Source: Rhabditophanes sp. KR3021
Taxonomy: Eukaryota; Nematoda; Chromadorea; Rhabditida; Alloionematidae
Direction: 5' to 3'
Length of the DNA: 64,000 bases
NCBI GenBank assembly: GCA_963281155.1
Contig: CAUJLY010000003.1
Span: forward strand, 1,612,001-1,676,000
Shown here in pieces: positions 1 through 10,596 of the stretch. Below the pieces are notes generated by a model. The model saw only the letters and a list, made by a program, of their open reading frames with translations, ran no database searches and was not told where the DNA came from. Both the position numbers and the translations under genes were made by a program. How positions within the stretch are numbered: the first letter of the stretch is position 1; each line of letters begins with the position of its first letter.

Positions 1-1268
1 ACTTCGGGACTGTGGATGATTTGGATGATGACATTTTAGTGACACACGGTACTGATAACTTCATCAAGTACGATAGTTGGGCTGAGTGCGAACTTCATCC
101 TCAATTGTTGGCTAACATTAAAGCCTCTGGGTACATCAAACCCAGAAAGATCCAAGCGTACGCTATGCCTTTTGTCGTTCAAAAGATTGACTTGAAAGCC
201 CAGGGAGAAACTGGAAGTGGGAAATCCGCTGCATTCTTGGTCCCTATCATTGATGACATCAAGCGAAACTTCGAAGGGCCAAGTGAACCTTGCTGTCCAA
301 TCGCATTGATCATTGCCCCTACCCGCGAGTTAGTCCTTCAAACACACGAACAAGCTAGGAAATTCTCAAACGGGATGGGCGTGACAGTTGCTAAATGTTA
401 CGGCCAGTATTCCGTTCGTGAGAACATTAATGAGTTGGAACGAGGCTGCAACATTCTTTGTGCCACCCCTGGACGTCTCAAGCACTTTGTCGAAAGAGAA
501 CACGTTAATTTGAAAAATCTTCAGTATTTGGTATTGGATGAGGCTGACTCTCTTTTTGAAAGTTCTTTCCTTTCAACTATTCAGGAAACCCTTCTCATCG
601 GAAATTGTCCACCTGTGGATAAGAGAACAACTTTGCTCTTCTCAGCCACTTTCCCTGATCAAATTGAAGATTTTGCAGCTGAGTTGCTTAAACCTGACCA
701 CGCAGTTATCAAAAACGCAAGCTTCAATACTGCCAACAAACGTGTCAAGCATACCTTTTACAAGGTTCCATATCCCGAAAAACAAAATAGGGTTTGTGAA
801 TTGTTGCTTGCTGAAGTGGAAGAATCCTTTGCACTTGGAAAACCTTTGAGGAGAACCTTGATTTTTGTTGAGATGAAGCGAATTGCCGATGCACTTGCCT
901 TGTTCCTTATTGAAAAAAAAGTAAGAGCCGTATCTATCAACGGAGACAGGCCACAAAGTGCCAGAGAACAAGCCTTGAATGATTTCAGAACCCACAAAGT
1001 AGATGTATTAGTCGCCACGGATGTTTGCGCCCGTGGATTAGACATCAAAGACTTGGACCATGTCATCAATGTCGACTTGTCAAAATCCTTTGTCACTTTC
1101 ATCCATAGATGTGGGAGAGCTGGCCGTCTTCACGAAGGTTTCGCTACTTCCTTTTACAATCCAAGGAAGGATGCTGAAATCAAGGATCAAATCATCGGAA
1201 TGCTCCAACATACTGGTCAGCCTATCCCAGCCATTTTCAATGACGAGGAAGAGGAAGAAGAGGACTAA
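1..1268 (+). CDS. Vasa/DDX3-type DEAD-box RNA helicase, 5'-truncated by window edge
   Basis: ATP-dependent RNA helicase core. The frame is open from base 3 to the stop at 1266-1268, so the start lies outside the window; the GTG near base 12 is only an internal Val. Visible motifs in order: a Walker A variant GETGSGKS (usually AQTGSGKT), PTREL, TPGR, DEAD, FSATFP, a Vasa/DDX3-like INGDRPQSAREQAL, ARGLDI, and HRCGRAGR where HRIGRTGR is usual. The protein ends in a run of Glu and Asp, as Vasa/DDX4 proteins often do. Vasa proteins act in germ granules. The N-terminal zinc knuckles or RGG repeats that would separate Vasa/GLH from DDX3/LAF-1 are not in the window, so the subfamily is inferred. No intron occurs in the visible 1.27 kb. 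Confidence 0.85.
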   Translation, partial: FGTVDDLDDDILVTHGTDNFIKYDSWAECELHPQLLANIKASGYIKPRKIQAYAMPFVVQKIDLKAQGETGSGKSAAFLVPIIDDIKRNFEGPSEPCCPIALIIAPTRELVLQTHEQARKFSNGMGVTVAKCYGQYSVRENINELERGCNILCATPGRLKHFVEREHVNLKNLQYLVLDEADSLFESSFLSTIQETLLIGNCPPVDKRTTLLFSATFPDQIEDFAAELLKPDHAVIKNASFNTANKRVKHTFYKVPYPEKQNRVCELLLAEVEESFALGKPLRRTLIFVEMKRIADALALFLIEKKVRAVSINGDRPQSAREQALNDFRTHKVDVLVATDVCARGLDIKDLDHVINVDLSKSFVTFIHRCGRAGRLHEGFATSFYNPRKDAEIKDQIIGMLQHTGQPIPAIFNDEEEEEED

Positions 1269-1727
1269 CTCTGATCAACAACGTCCACGCATTTTTTTAA
1301 GAAAAATAATAATGGTTTTTTTAAATTTATTTAATCATTTTTTCATTATTTAATAATAAGTCTCTATCTTTTAATAAATACTATATAAATATGTTGTGTA
1401 AATGAATGAATTTGTTTAATTATTATTAATAATTTGCTTAATATGTCCTTTAATATCTATGTTTAAATTTGTTATTACTTCTCAATTAACTCGTCTAAAT
1501 CTTTAAATACTCCTCAAACTAACGACATAAATCACTGTCATTTGTATTCATATTATAGAGACCAATTCTCCTGCTTAGACCAGCATTATAAAACAGTTGC
1601 CATTTGATGGTGGTGACACGGATCAATGATTGTTACGACAAACAAATAGATATATAGCATTCCATCTATCTCTATTTACTTGACATTTGAACCTTTGTTC
1701 ACATACTATTTATCATTAGCTATCATC
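1269..1727. other. intergenic, no gene seen
   Basis: This is AT-rich sequence between the helicase stop and the Rab-GAP start. It holds the 3' end of the helicase (A/T runs with AATAA-like words near 1350-1380) and the promoter of the next gene. An acceptor-like CATTAG ends at 1719, eight bases before the ATG. No reading frame with coding character was seen. Confidence 0.5.
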
Positions 1728-2810
1728 ATGGTTAACAAAAACTACAACCAGAAGAAGTATTGTTCTTTAGCAACACAATTGGAATTACCGGCAGTATCTA
1801 AGAATATACTTTCTAATATCATCAATTTTCGGAGGTCAGTTGGAGTTATAGGTTTTGTTTAATGTCATTTTAATTGCTTTCTAGAAAAACAAACAAACCA
1901 AAACTGTCTCCGATCGAACGTGAAAAAGCGTGGGTTACTCTATTAAGCGAATGGAGCGACTTTGCCGTTAATAATCGTGATTACATAAAAAGCATTTGTC
2001 GAGATGGCATTCCACCTTCAGTCAGATCTCAAGGGTGGCTTTACCTCACAAATGCGGATCAAAATCTCAACATCAATGATTACCTCCTCAAAGCCGGAGA
2101 CCCCAAAATTATATCTCAAATTGAAAAAGATATCCATCGTCAATTTCCTAATCATCAAATGTTTTCGGATGACAGTCCGTATGGAAAGAATGGACAGCAA
2201 AATTTGTTTAGCTTATTAAAGGCTTATACAGTTCTTTATCCAAGAAAGGGCTATTGCCAAGCTCAGGCTCCCATTGCTTCTATGTTGTTGATGCAAATGC
2301 CGATCGATGATGCTTTTAGGGTCTTCGATAGGTTGTGTTTGAAGTACGCAAAAGATTATTATACTGATGATTTAGTAAGTTCAATTGTTGCTATTTTAAT
2401 TAATTATTTGGTTTCAGAAGAAAGTCCAAGTGGAAGGTGAAATTTTGAAGACTTTAATGAATTTATACATCCCGGATATCTACCATCTATTTGAGAAAAA
2501 AGAAGTCGAACCACATATGTACATCGTGGAATGGTTTCTCTGTTTATTTGCGCGAACCTTCACACCCGAAATAACTTGCCGAATTTGGGACATTCTGTTT
2601 TCAGAGGGAACAAAAATTCTGTTCCAAACTGCCTTAGTAATACTAAAACATACATTCACACCAATTGACCGTTCATTAGATACGATGGACATTTTGTCGA
2701 AGCTAAAACAATTACCTCAAGCACTAAACAATGCCAATTACTTAATTGGCCAAATTAATGAAATGAAAATTGAAAAATATGATCTACTAAGAGTTCATTT
2801 TGAGCTTTAG
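1728..2810 (+). CDS. TBC-domain Rab GTPase-activating protein, TBC1D10 type
   Basis: Three exons, 1728-1834, 1885-2374 and 2418-2810 (introns 50 and 43 nt, phases agree), give 329 aa. The TBC domain fills most of the protein. GIPPSVRSQGWLYL opens it. IEKDIHR supplies the catalytic Arg finger and YCQAQAP the Gln finger, so GAP activity should be intact. VEWFLCLFARTF and WDILFSEGTKILF follow, all as in TBC1D10A/B/C and Drosophila whacked. Those proteins stimulate GTP hydrolysis by Rab35/Rab27-type GTPases in endosome and exosome traffic. The protein is shorter than the vertebrate ones (about 400-500 aa) and lacks a long tail. The ATG at 1728 follows an acceptor-like AG at 1719. The family is secure; the Rab substrate is inferred. 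Confidence 0.88.
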
Positions 2811-2829
2811 CTCTAATTAATCTTTATTC

Positions 2830-3065
2830 GCTTAGCACAATAAAAGCTGAAAACAATTGTTAATTTATTCAAAAAATATAAGTATATCACACTACAATTC
2901 TTTTAATTCAAAAAACCAAATTTAAACACATTGTTCATTCGAAATTAAAAGCTGAACACATTTATTCACACTATTTATTCAAAAATAGAAGCTAAACACA
3001 TTTACTCATTCTATTTATTCAAAAATAGAAGTTAACCAATTATTAAAAATTCAAAGCTAAGGTTG
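2830..3065. repeat. degenerate tandem repeat, about 41-bp unit
   Basis: Between the Rab-GAP stop and the DDX55 stop the sequence repeats a unit of about 41 bp built from CACATTTATTCA, CTATTTATTC, and AAAAATAGAAGCTAAA. The clearest copies are near 2945-2990 and 2991-3040, with more worn copies on both sides. It lies between convergent 3' ends and contains no ORF. It is probably a simple local expansion. Confidence 0.55.
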
Positions 3066-3251
3066 TTAATTATTTATGAAGTTAAAAGTTAAGTCCATTA
3101 ATGATTTGTATCAACAATAGAACAAAAGTTAAGAAATTTATTTATTCTTTTATTCAAAAATATAAACTTAATAAAACAAACAATAAAAGGTTTTGTAAAT
3201 AACAACAAAGAGATTAACAATAATAAGTTTTAACAAATAAACACAACACAA

Positions 3252-5595
3252 TTAGATTAACTCATCAGCTTGTTCTTTTGAAATTTTTCCTTTCTTGAAT
3301 CTCTTAAGAGCAGTTTGAGCATTTGAAAGTTCGTCCCATTCGGCAATAGCTGCCTTTCTTTTGGTTCTACCTTCACGTTCTTGCTGAACTTTGTAACTAA
3401 CTTTACGTTCAGGTTTTCTAGAATCACGGAGAGCTCTTTCTTCATATTTCTTTTCAGTTTCACTTCCACGAATAACCAACTTCTTTTGACGTTCCTCTTC
3501 ACGCTTTTCATCCTTATACTTGACTTCAGAGCACATAACAGCTGGTCTTTTAAACCCACTCAAATCCCTTCTAGCTAACTCCGGCATTTTAGGCAATCTC
3601 AGCAAACCATAAGAATTAGCAAATCCAACTAAATCTAAATGTCTTCCTTTGCAAACGATTTGACAGTCATGACTAGTACTAGCCTTAACTAAAGACATAA
3701 AAGCATTCGTACTTAGCTCAAGTGAATCTCTATCACCTGAATTCATAGCCACCAACTTTTGTCTGTGCTCTTCACTTTCAGCATCCGTTACCACCTCTGG
3801 TTCCATCTCAGTCAACACAATCTTCTCATGAACTTCCATAAAGTTAACGTAGCCTGATTCTTCGGGAGTTAAGAAAACAATTGCATTACCCAATTTTCCA
3901 TTTCTGGCAGTTCGACCGGCTCTGTGGATGAACCAAGACGATTTTTTGGGGATGTTGTATTGAATGACCCAGTCGATGCCTTCGATGTCGATGCCTCTAG
4001 CTAAGACGTCAGTTGTCAGCAAGATGGTTGGACCACTATTCTTGAATTTCTTCAACAAAGCGTCTTTAGAATTCTTCTTATGCCCATGACATTGGAAAAG
4101 CCCTCTTTCAATAGGAAGCTCCTTCTTAAGAATCTTATAAAAATACTCGACACAATAACTAGAAGCAAAGAAGAGAAGTATCTTCGACTTCTTTTGCGTC
4201 TTCAAAAATTTAATCAACGTTACTATCTTCTTTTCGGCTGGTACAGTGAGGAAGTAATTAGACAATTCCTTTGGAGCCCCAACAACTGCGCTTTCTTTCT
4301 TTACAACTTTGTTATCCTCATCTGTTGAGGTTTTGGTTTCTGTTTTCCCTTTGATGGTGATTCTTAGTGGATTTCTTAACCCATACTTTAAGAATTCTTC
4401 CATGTCAGTAGCTTGAGTGGCTGAGAACAAACTGGTGCGTCTTTGTTTTGGCAAAGAAGCCAACAGAGCAGAGATACTGTCCTTGAATTCAAGATCAGCG
4501 AATCTATCAGCTTCGTCGATAACCAATATCTCAACATGTTTGAACAATTTCTTGGGTTCTTGCTGTTGTTGGAGGAAATGCTTCAGCTTTCCAGCAGTGG
4601 CAATCAGAATACTGTGTTTGTCGAACAAAGTTTCATCTAATTTCTTGCCTCTCATCAAAAGAGCCATGGGAACATCCACTGTTTCGCAGAAGTGTTTGAA
4701 GACACTTGCCACTTGAGAAGCGAGTTCACGTGTCGGCAACAAAATGATAGCACCGATGCCTTTGGTGTCCTCTTTGCTCTTGATTTGTTTGTAAATGGTA
4801 TGGAAAACCGGTAAAGCGAAGGCGAGGGTCTTTCCGGAACCAGTAGGAGCTTGTACAATAACATCGAAGTTTGTGAGCATATGTTTTATTGCTGCTTTCT
4901 AAAGTATTATGACAATCATGAGATTATATTAAAGCGTATATGTTTAAAGGTATTATATTTAAATTATTTATTTTTCTTATTCTCCTTCTGTTCATCCAAT
5001 TGCCAAGGAAATTGAAAGCAATTAGCTGGAATCCCATTCCGCCACTGTCTATCAACATAAATAGGTTTTTCCTTTATCTTAATGTTGCAATATCTAGCCA
5101 AAATAAAAGCCAATAAAAAGGCTAATACCGCAAAAATGAAAGCAAAGACATAGAAAGTTTCCTAAATTTTCGGGAGTTAAAGTAAGTAAATGAAAAAGGT
5201 CCAAAGCTACCTTGTCAAAAAGCTCATTAAATGTAGGCACAAGTTGGTTAGTTTGGTGGATCATTTCAAGAGTCCAGGAGCGTCTGGCTGTGCTTTGTTT
5301 CCCACCGAAGTAATAATCTCCCCAGGTGCCGGGTTCTTTTGTTTTAGGAATCATTATTTAAGTAAAAGGTAGTACTAGAAAAGGTTATAATTTTTGGTCT
5401 AATTTAAATGGGACTAGCAACTTAATGACGCGATTGAAACGATTTCGAGAGGATAATATTTGGATAAACTTTTAAATTTAGAGGAAATTAAATTACCTGA
5501 ACGGGTGTAAACTCGGTGAATCCAAGTTTGGTTTTGAAGACATCGATTAAGGTGGGATCTAAAAGATCCATGGCTTCGGGTACGGCTACAACCAT
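3252..5595 (-). CDS. DDX55: DEAD-box helicase DDX55 (yeast Spb4) homologue
   Basis: Two exons read on the minus strand: 5497-5595 (33 codons, ending in the Q-motif Gln of TPVQ) and 3252-4898, which resumes with KAAIKHML. The phase agrees and the protein is 581 aa (human 600). Motifs include APTGSGKT, LPTRELA, DEAD, SATQ, TTDVLARGIDI and HRAGRTAR. Beyond the core are features specific to DDX55/Spb4: EESGYVNF, then LLRLPKMPEL, and a Lys/Arg/Glu-rich tail. Spb4 works in 60S ribosomal subunit assembly in the nucleolus. The single 598-nt intron (4899-5496) is odd because it holds a complete small gene on the same strand. The first exon is easy to miss because it encodes only 33 residues. Confidence 0.88.
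4964..5354 (-). CDS. small single-pass membrane protein nested in the DDX55 intron
   Basis: Two exons, 5211-5354 and 4964-5161, separated by a 49-nt intron with a GT donor and a TTTAG acceptor, give 113 aa. The first 48 residues are soluble and include GTWGDYYFGGKQ and TARRSWTLEMIHQ. Exon 2 starts ETFYVF and forms one long hydrophobic helix of about 22 residues ending ILARYC. A short basic and aromatic tail follows, ending KENKKNK. It has a good ATG, a correct splice phase and a hydropathy pattern unlikely by chance. I do not recognise the family; it may be a small integral membrane subunit. It is transcribed in the same direction as its host, so it could be independent, trans-spliced from the host transcript, or an alternative product. 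Confidence 0.7.
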
Positions 5596-5767
5596 TGTTT
5601 GGGAATAGATAAATTTATTCTTTCAATTTAAAAGGAAACCTATAGATTGGAGAGATGTATATTGAGAGGCCGCGCCGTGCTTAATCATCAGATATTTGTT
5701 GATTGGAAGGAAGTTGTGTAAATAAAGTGTTTTATATTATTTAAGTTGTTGTGTTTGGCTAAGTCAA

Positions 5768-6669
5768 ATGGATATGGAAGTAACCGAAGATGAAGTTCAA
5801 CGCACGAGCTCAAACATCCTACCTGAAGGCAATGCCAAAGCTGTTGCCGTCGAAAAGCTCATGACCCTTCTAAACAGTCGTGAAGCCATCCAAGCCCAAA
5901 AGGAACTAATGGCTGAGCAGAAAAAACAAGCGTTAGCTGAGGAAAATGCGCGTAAACTAAAAGATGGTACTTCTCGAATAGACGCATTTATTGGTTTAAG
6001 CCGCGACGTTCCTGGTAAGTAGGTCTGCATTAAATAAATAAAATCTCTCCTTTTAGTAACTCAACATCTCCTCGGAAGTTTTGATATTCTCGATATTTAT
6101 AATCTTCGTGGCGAATATCAGAAAATGGCTGGAGACAATAAGTTATCTACTGATTTGATGTCATTTGTGCCTTTTGTTGGCGGAAAATTATCTAATCCGA
6201 CGTATAATCGTGTTTCTGGGATGTTGAGAGAGTTGTATGAGAGGCCGCCGATTTGTGATAAAGAAATCATCTCCTTTTCTCCTTCCATGTTGAATGGGTT
6301 TAAGTTGCAACCTGTTAAATTGGATCCTAAGTATTGTATGGAAGGAAATGTTATGGAGATTATTAGCGATTCTATAAGAGATGAAGGTAATGCGTCGCAG
6401 TGCGAAGATTTGGATGAGACGAAGGATGGAGATAAGAGTTTATGGTTGAGTAGTACAGGTAAGGCAACTTATTTGGGCTTTGTATATTGTGTTGCTTAGG
6501 TGGAGATAAATCCAGAAAAAGGCAAAGAACTAAGGAGGAAAAGGAATTGCGAAAAAAGCAAAAGCTTGAGCGAAAGGAAACTAAGAAATTGGTATGTTTC
6601 AAAACTTAGTTTATATATTTTTATCATTTGTAGAGAAAGGAAATTCATCACGAAGCTACTAGTGGGTGA
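5768..6669 (+). CDS. MED19: Mediator complex subunit 19
   Basis: Four exons, 5768-6014, 6057-6458, 6500-6591 and 6634-6669 (introns 41-42 nt), give 258 aa. The MED19 signature lies at about residues 105-175: a helix, a Leu/Val/Pro-rich stretch, then LRELYERPPI, an FSPSMLNGFKLQP block and a basic C-terminus (RKRQRTKEEKELRKKQKLE). These correspond to LRSLIEKPPI, LxGFxLxPG and the lysine-rich tail of animal MED19. Mediator's head module uses MED19 to link activators to RNA polymerase II. An 80-residue coiled-coil-like N-terminal extension, rich in Glu/Lys/Ala, is not in vertebrate MED19. It joins in phase through a clean intron, so I keep it in the gene. Confidence 0.8.
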
Positions 6670-7026
6670 ACCTTTCACGTTATTCTCGTTTACCGAGGAG
6701 TTTAATTTAAATTTGTACATATCTTTTTAATTTAAATGGTATTGCTTTATTCATTATGCCAATTATTGTGTTTTAATAAATGTTTTTTTGATTTCCTTAC
6801 TGTTAAATCCGAATTTCCGTATCTTATTAAAGTTGTTCAAAATTATATTTTGTTCATTTTTGTAGTGCCCCCTACGGCCTACAGAAAGAGATATCTGTGT
6901 AATGATATAGGTACTATGCTAGCTTATCTTTCAAACTAGACAAGTGAAATTTGAAGAAAAAATATTTTTTTCAAAAGAACAGCGTTGGAGGTCAAAAATC
7001 TTCACTTTCCCAAACTTGCTTTGGGA

Positions 7027-7459
7027 ATGAAGCATTCTCAATTCAAGTACTCTTGGATCTTCATCGATGGTTCAACTAGAGCTATAAGTGTTAAACAACC
7101 TAGCGCCAGAATTGCTCATCTAGCTTTCTTAGAGGGAATTTTGTATGCAGGTGCTTCACATGTGAATGATGCTGAATACAAGAAATCTTCGGACTACTCA
7201 GAGTTGCTCGCTTTATTGTACACATTGCGTGGTGCCAAGAACTTACATAGTCCGGTATTAATTGTTACAGATAGTGCCTACGTCTATAAAAGCATCGCTA
7301 ACAGGTATATCGAGGAATTTAAGGCAGCAGCAGACCCTATTTTGGGCTGTGGCGGAAGTTAGGTAATTATAGAAACCATCTTCCAGAATCCTCAAGACTT
7401 AACATCTGTTAGATTATTCTATTGTTTATTTACACGCTGTATCGCAAATGTACTTTTAG
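7027..7459 (+). CDS. shortened RNase H-like protein
   Basis: Exons 7027-7357 and 7413-7459 (55-nt intron, phase 1) give 125 aa. Three of the four acidic RNase H positions can be placed: Asp in WIFIDGS, Glu in SDYSELLALL and Asp in IVTDSAYVYKSI. The spacing suits an RNase H fold, which cuts the RNA strand of RNA:DNA hybrids. The end is unusual. After the third strand-helix unit the protein stops soon after YSIVYLHAVSQ, so the last catalytic Asp/His region is missing. The first ATG is used as start; the frame is open about 70 bp further upstream without an ATG. It could be a retroelement-derived domain, a cellular RNase H1 relative, or a decaying copy. Confidence 0.5.
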
Positions 7460-7670
7460 ATTGATATTTATGTTTCTCGGAACTTTGTAAATCATTCATT
7501 TTATTTAATACCTTTCATTTGCATATAATAGCAGATACACATGCAGTACATCTATTCCCCAAAACTAAACTAAGTCGCGGTCCAGCGGTCAAAGTCATCA
7601 CTTTGCTGATCTCATCATTTGACTCATTCATTTATACTCTTATATATTGCCTTTAAACTAATTTTTCATC

Positions 7671-9559
7671 ATGTCTCTACAGAAAGCTGAAATCTCTGCC
7701 GATGAGGAGAAGGAGCTGATTAAGAAAATCATCCAATCGGGTACTGGCTTACCTAAGTTACGTATTCGCGAAGTTGATACTTCTAAGTTACCATACATCA
7801 ACGAGATACGTTCCATTCAGAAAGTCTTATTGGTCGACAAGTTTGTGGAAGACGTTCCAGTCAATCAAACTATTGGGGTTACTCGTGATTACACTGCACT
7901 TAATGACGATAATATGGGTGAAGAAGATCAAGAATTCAACACATATGGATGTCGTATTGCTGGCAATCCACTTAAATTCCAATTCCTCACTTTAGACAAG
8001 TTAAACAAGTTGACCGGAAGCGATGACATCAATTACAAAGACACACTCACTATGATTGGGAAACATACGCCAAATTTTACCTATGACTTGCAACCACTTG
8101 AATCCGAGTACAAAAAGATACTGGACATCAACTTTTGTGAAATGGTTTCGAAAGTTGGAAAGTATAGGAACATGCCTTTGGTTGTTGCGTTCAAATGCGC
8201 TGGAGATAGGGAAACAAATGGCCTATTATTCAAAGGTTCGAGACGTCCGATTGGGAAAGCTTTGGAAACTCTCACAACTAATTATCTTGGGACAGGAATC
8301 GACTTACTTGCCAATTTGGATATACAAATAGGTAACTTGGGAGGCACAATTTCGCCTGTTCAAATTGAATGCAAATATGATTTGTATCCAGCAATTGAAC
8401 CAGTAGATGAAGACATCGGATCCAGAGTTTCTGCTCAATTTTCAGTCATTGGAAAATGGACTTCTACTCAAATTACGCCAATGCCTTCTCATCCGTCCAA
8501 TTCTGCTGAAATGTACATCAACTTCGTGGCTGGGTTTTATGACAGAAGAATGCAGGACAACATGAGATCTTATGACCTTCATCGCTTAATTGAAACTGCT
8601 GTTAAGTTAGAAGCTGGTCAGACTAACTTTCACACTGACGTTGGGAACGACGACGAGGTCATGACAAGTATTGAGAAATGGATGGATGAGAATCCTTGTT
8701 TGGAAATGGTCAAGATGGGGGATAGATCGCTAGATTTCATCGAATTATTGTGGGACAAGATCAAGGAGACTCAGTCAATGACGTACTTGGCCAAAATTAT
8801 CGCTATGATCACAAGTAAAATTTCAAGCAAGACTTTCAAAGCAAACACTCATCCTGACAACAATTGCATGCTTGCAATCCTACTCAGAGAACCAGAACGT
8901 TCATCCAAACTCTTAGGGAGGTTGGAAAACTTGTATTGCACTCAAATCTTCACCGAAATTGGCTATGAATTTGTCTTTAGAGAAATCGTGGATGGGTTCA
9001 ACCAACTTCAATTTGCAAAGGAACAAGAAGGCAGAAAATTTTATGAAGATATATTCTTCTTAGAAGGTTCTATTGAAGATAAGGTTATGCACCTTACTCC
9101 TTATCATTTGGGATTGCAATTTGCTAAGTTATTGGTGGCTACTTTTGAGAATATCTCTCCTTATGAGTTATTTAGATTGACTATGGATTTGATTGATCAG
9201 TACAGACAAATGTCCTTTGAGAACATGTTGACTTTCTCGTACAAGTGCATGTCTTCCGATGGATTGTACTCCAATTTCTTCAACAGACCGTAAGTTGCCT
9301 CATTATTTAAGTGTTTATTAATTTATTTAGAATCAACCCAGACACCTGGACGGCAACTGCCACAAATCATCTTGATACCGAAAAGACACTCTGGATCTTC
9401 AAGCTCCAGAAGCAACTCGACGTAAATGCCTTTCTACCAAGCAAATCACTCGATTATGATGGATATCTCTTCGAACACATTGGTATGAGTATCCAAACAG
9501 CCGGTGGGTATCATGGAACAGTGACATCAATCCATGAGATCAGTACTCAATTACACTAA
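7671..9559 (+). CDS. ZWILCH: kinetochore protein Zwilch
   Basis: Exons 7671-9289 and 9331-9559 (41-nt intron, phase 2) give 615 aa, close to human Zwilch (591). Zwilch is part of the Rod-Zw10-Zwilch complex, which recruits Spindly, dynein and Mad1/Mad2 to unattached kinetochores. The match rests on the long alpha-helical middle (RSLDFIELLWDKIKETQS corresponds to the SDLDFAEQLWCKM region) and on the C-terminal beta segment with DTWTATATNHLDTEKTLWIF. The N-terminal third is diverged. The ATG at 7671 is the first in frame. An inverted, partly deleted copy of its 3' part lies at 51.0-51.6 kb. Confidence 0.8.
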
Positions 9560-9769
9560 CTTTGTAAACTATAATTGAACATTGTATAAAGTGTTGTCAT
9601 TTAAAAATTGCCAATAAAATAATTACTTCATATTAAATACATAACTTCTTTTTTGATTCTTAAATAATAACTTATTTTTCGTGACTTATATAATAACTTA
9701 TATTTTTCACTTCCACTATAATATGTAACTTCTCTTTTTACTTAGATAACGTCTTCCCTTTTCAGTTAA

Positions 9770-9903
9770 TTATATGTTACTTTTTAAACGTGCAAATTAA
9801 ACCATGAACTTTCTATAATTGCCTCAAAACTCAGAACATTATTTTTAGTTAATTAGCTGTCTTTTTAAACGCGCAAATTGAACCATGATTTTTATATACT
9901 TGA
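9770..9903 (+). repeat. short direct duplication downstream of Zwilch
   Basis: Two related copies of about 50 bp lie at 9770-9822 and 9853-9903. Both contain CTTTTTAAACG, GCAAATT and AACCATGA. In the inverted Zwilch copy near 51.05 kb only one unit is present, as if the two had recombined or the duplication came later. Confidence 0.6.
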
Positions 9904-10011
9904 ATAGCAACTCTTCTAGAAAGTTCTTTTTAGTTTTGCCGACATTCGTCACAAATAAATTTTACTTATCCAAAGTTACGTTAAATTATACTCAGCGGAT
10001 AATTATTGATG

Positions 10012-10345
10012 ATGTCACTAGCCGATCTAGACACTCGAGTATCCAATTTCGGTGGACAATGGAAAGAAGAAGTTGGTAATTGAGTCGCTTCTTTCTCAAA
10101 AGTTATCACCGATTCAAAGTTGGATAATGAAGGGTGGAAAAATCTGTTTATCCTGAAAATCGAGCGTCTATTTTTACGGAGATTAACAATGTGCTGGATT
10201 CACAGGATATTTGGGATGATACTGTTCAATACAATCAGGTCATGGATATTCTTGGTAATCTATACTTATGCTACAAAAAGGATCGTTGTCGGTCAAGCTA
10301 CCCCATCTGAGGAAGAATAGAAGCGTGGTATCTGGAAAAGCAGTG
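10012..10345 (+). pseudogene. decayed reading frame between Zwilch and the 371-aa orphan gene
   Basis: Coding-like sequence starts at an ATG at 10012 (MSLADLDTRVSNFGGQW) and reaches a GT donor-like site at 10076. It resumes in other frames as DSKLDNEGWKNL and then IFTEINNVLDSQDIWDDT and QYNQVMDILGNLYLCYKKD, up to a stop near 10310. The pieces read as a soluble helical protein but need at least one frameshift. No intron of normal size restores the frame. I do not recognise the family. It may be a dead gene or a live one damaged by assembly indels. The remaining stretch 9904-10596 shows nothing else. Confidence 0.35.
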
Positions 10346-10596
10346 CATTAAATTATTAACTATGAATATGCTTTATCACAAATTTTCTTTTTGTTTTATG
10401 CGAAATAAATGTTATATAACAATCATCTTCATTTTTCTTTTTTAATTGTCTTTGCTTACTCTATCACCAATAAATAACATCAAAAATAAAATGAGTTGCC
10501 TCTATCATTATTTTACATACACAAAATCAATAGTTAGCTATACTAAACAACTTTGTTTTAATATTTAGCTGATCATTTTCTTTTCTGATCCAAATA

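Noticed and set aside
5768..6022. Coiled-coil frame as a separate small gene upstream of MED19
   Set aside because: A 42-nt intron joins it in phase to the MED19 core, whose own ATG at 6125 would cut off conserved-looking residues (LLGSFDILDIYNL).
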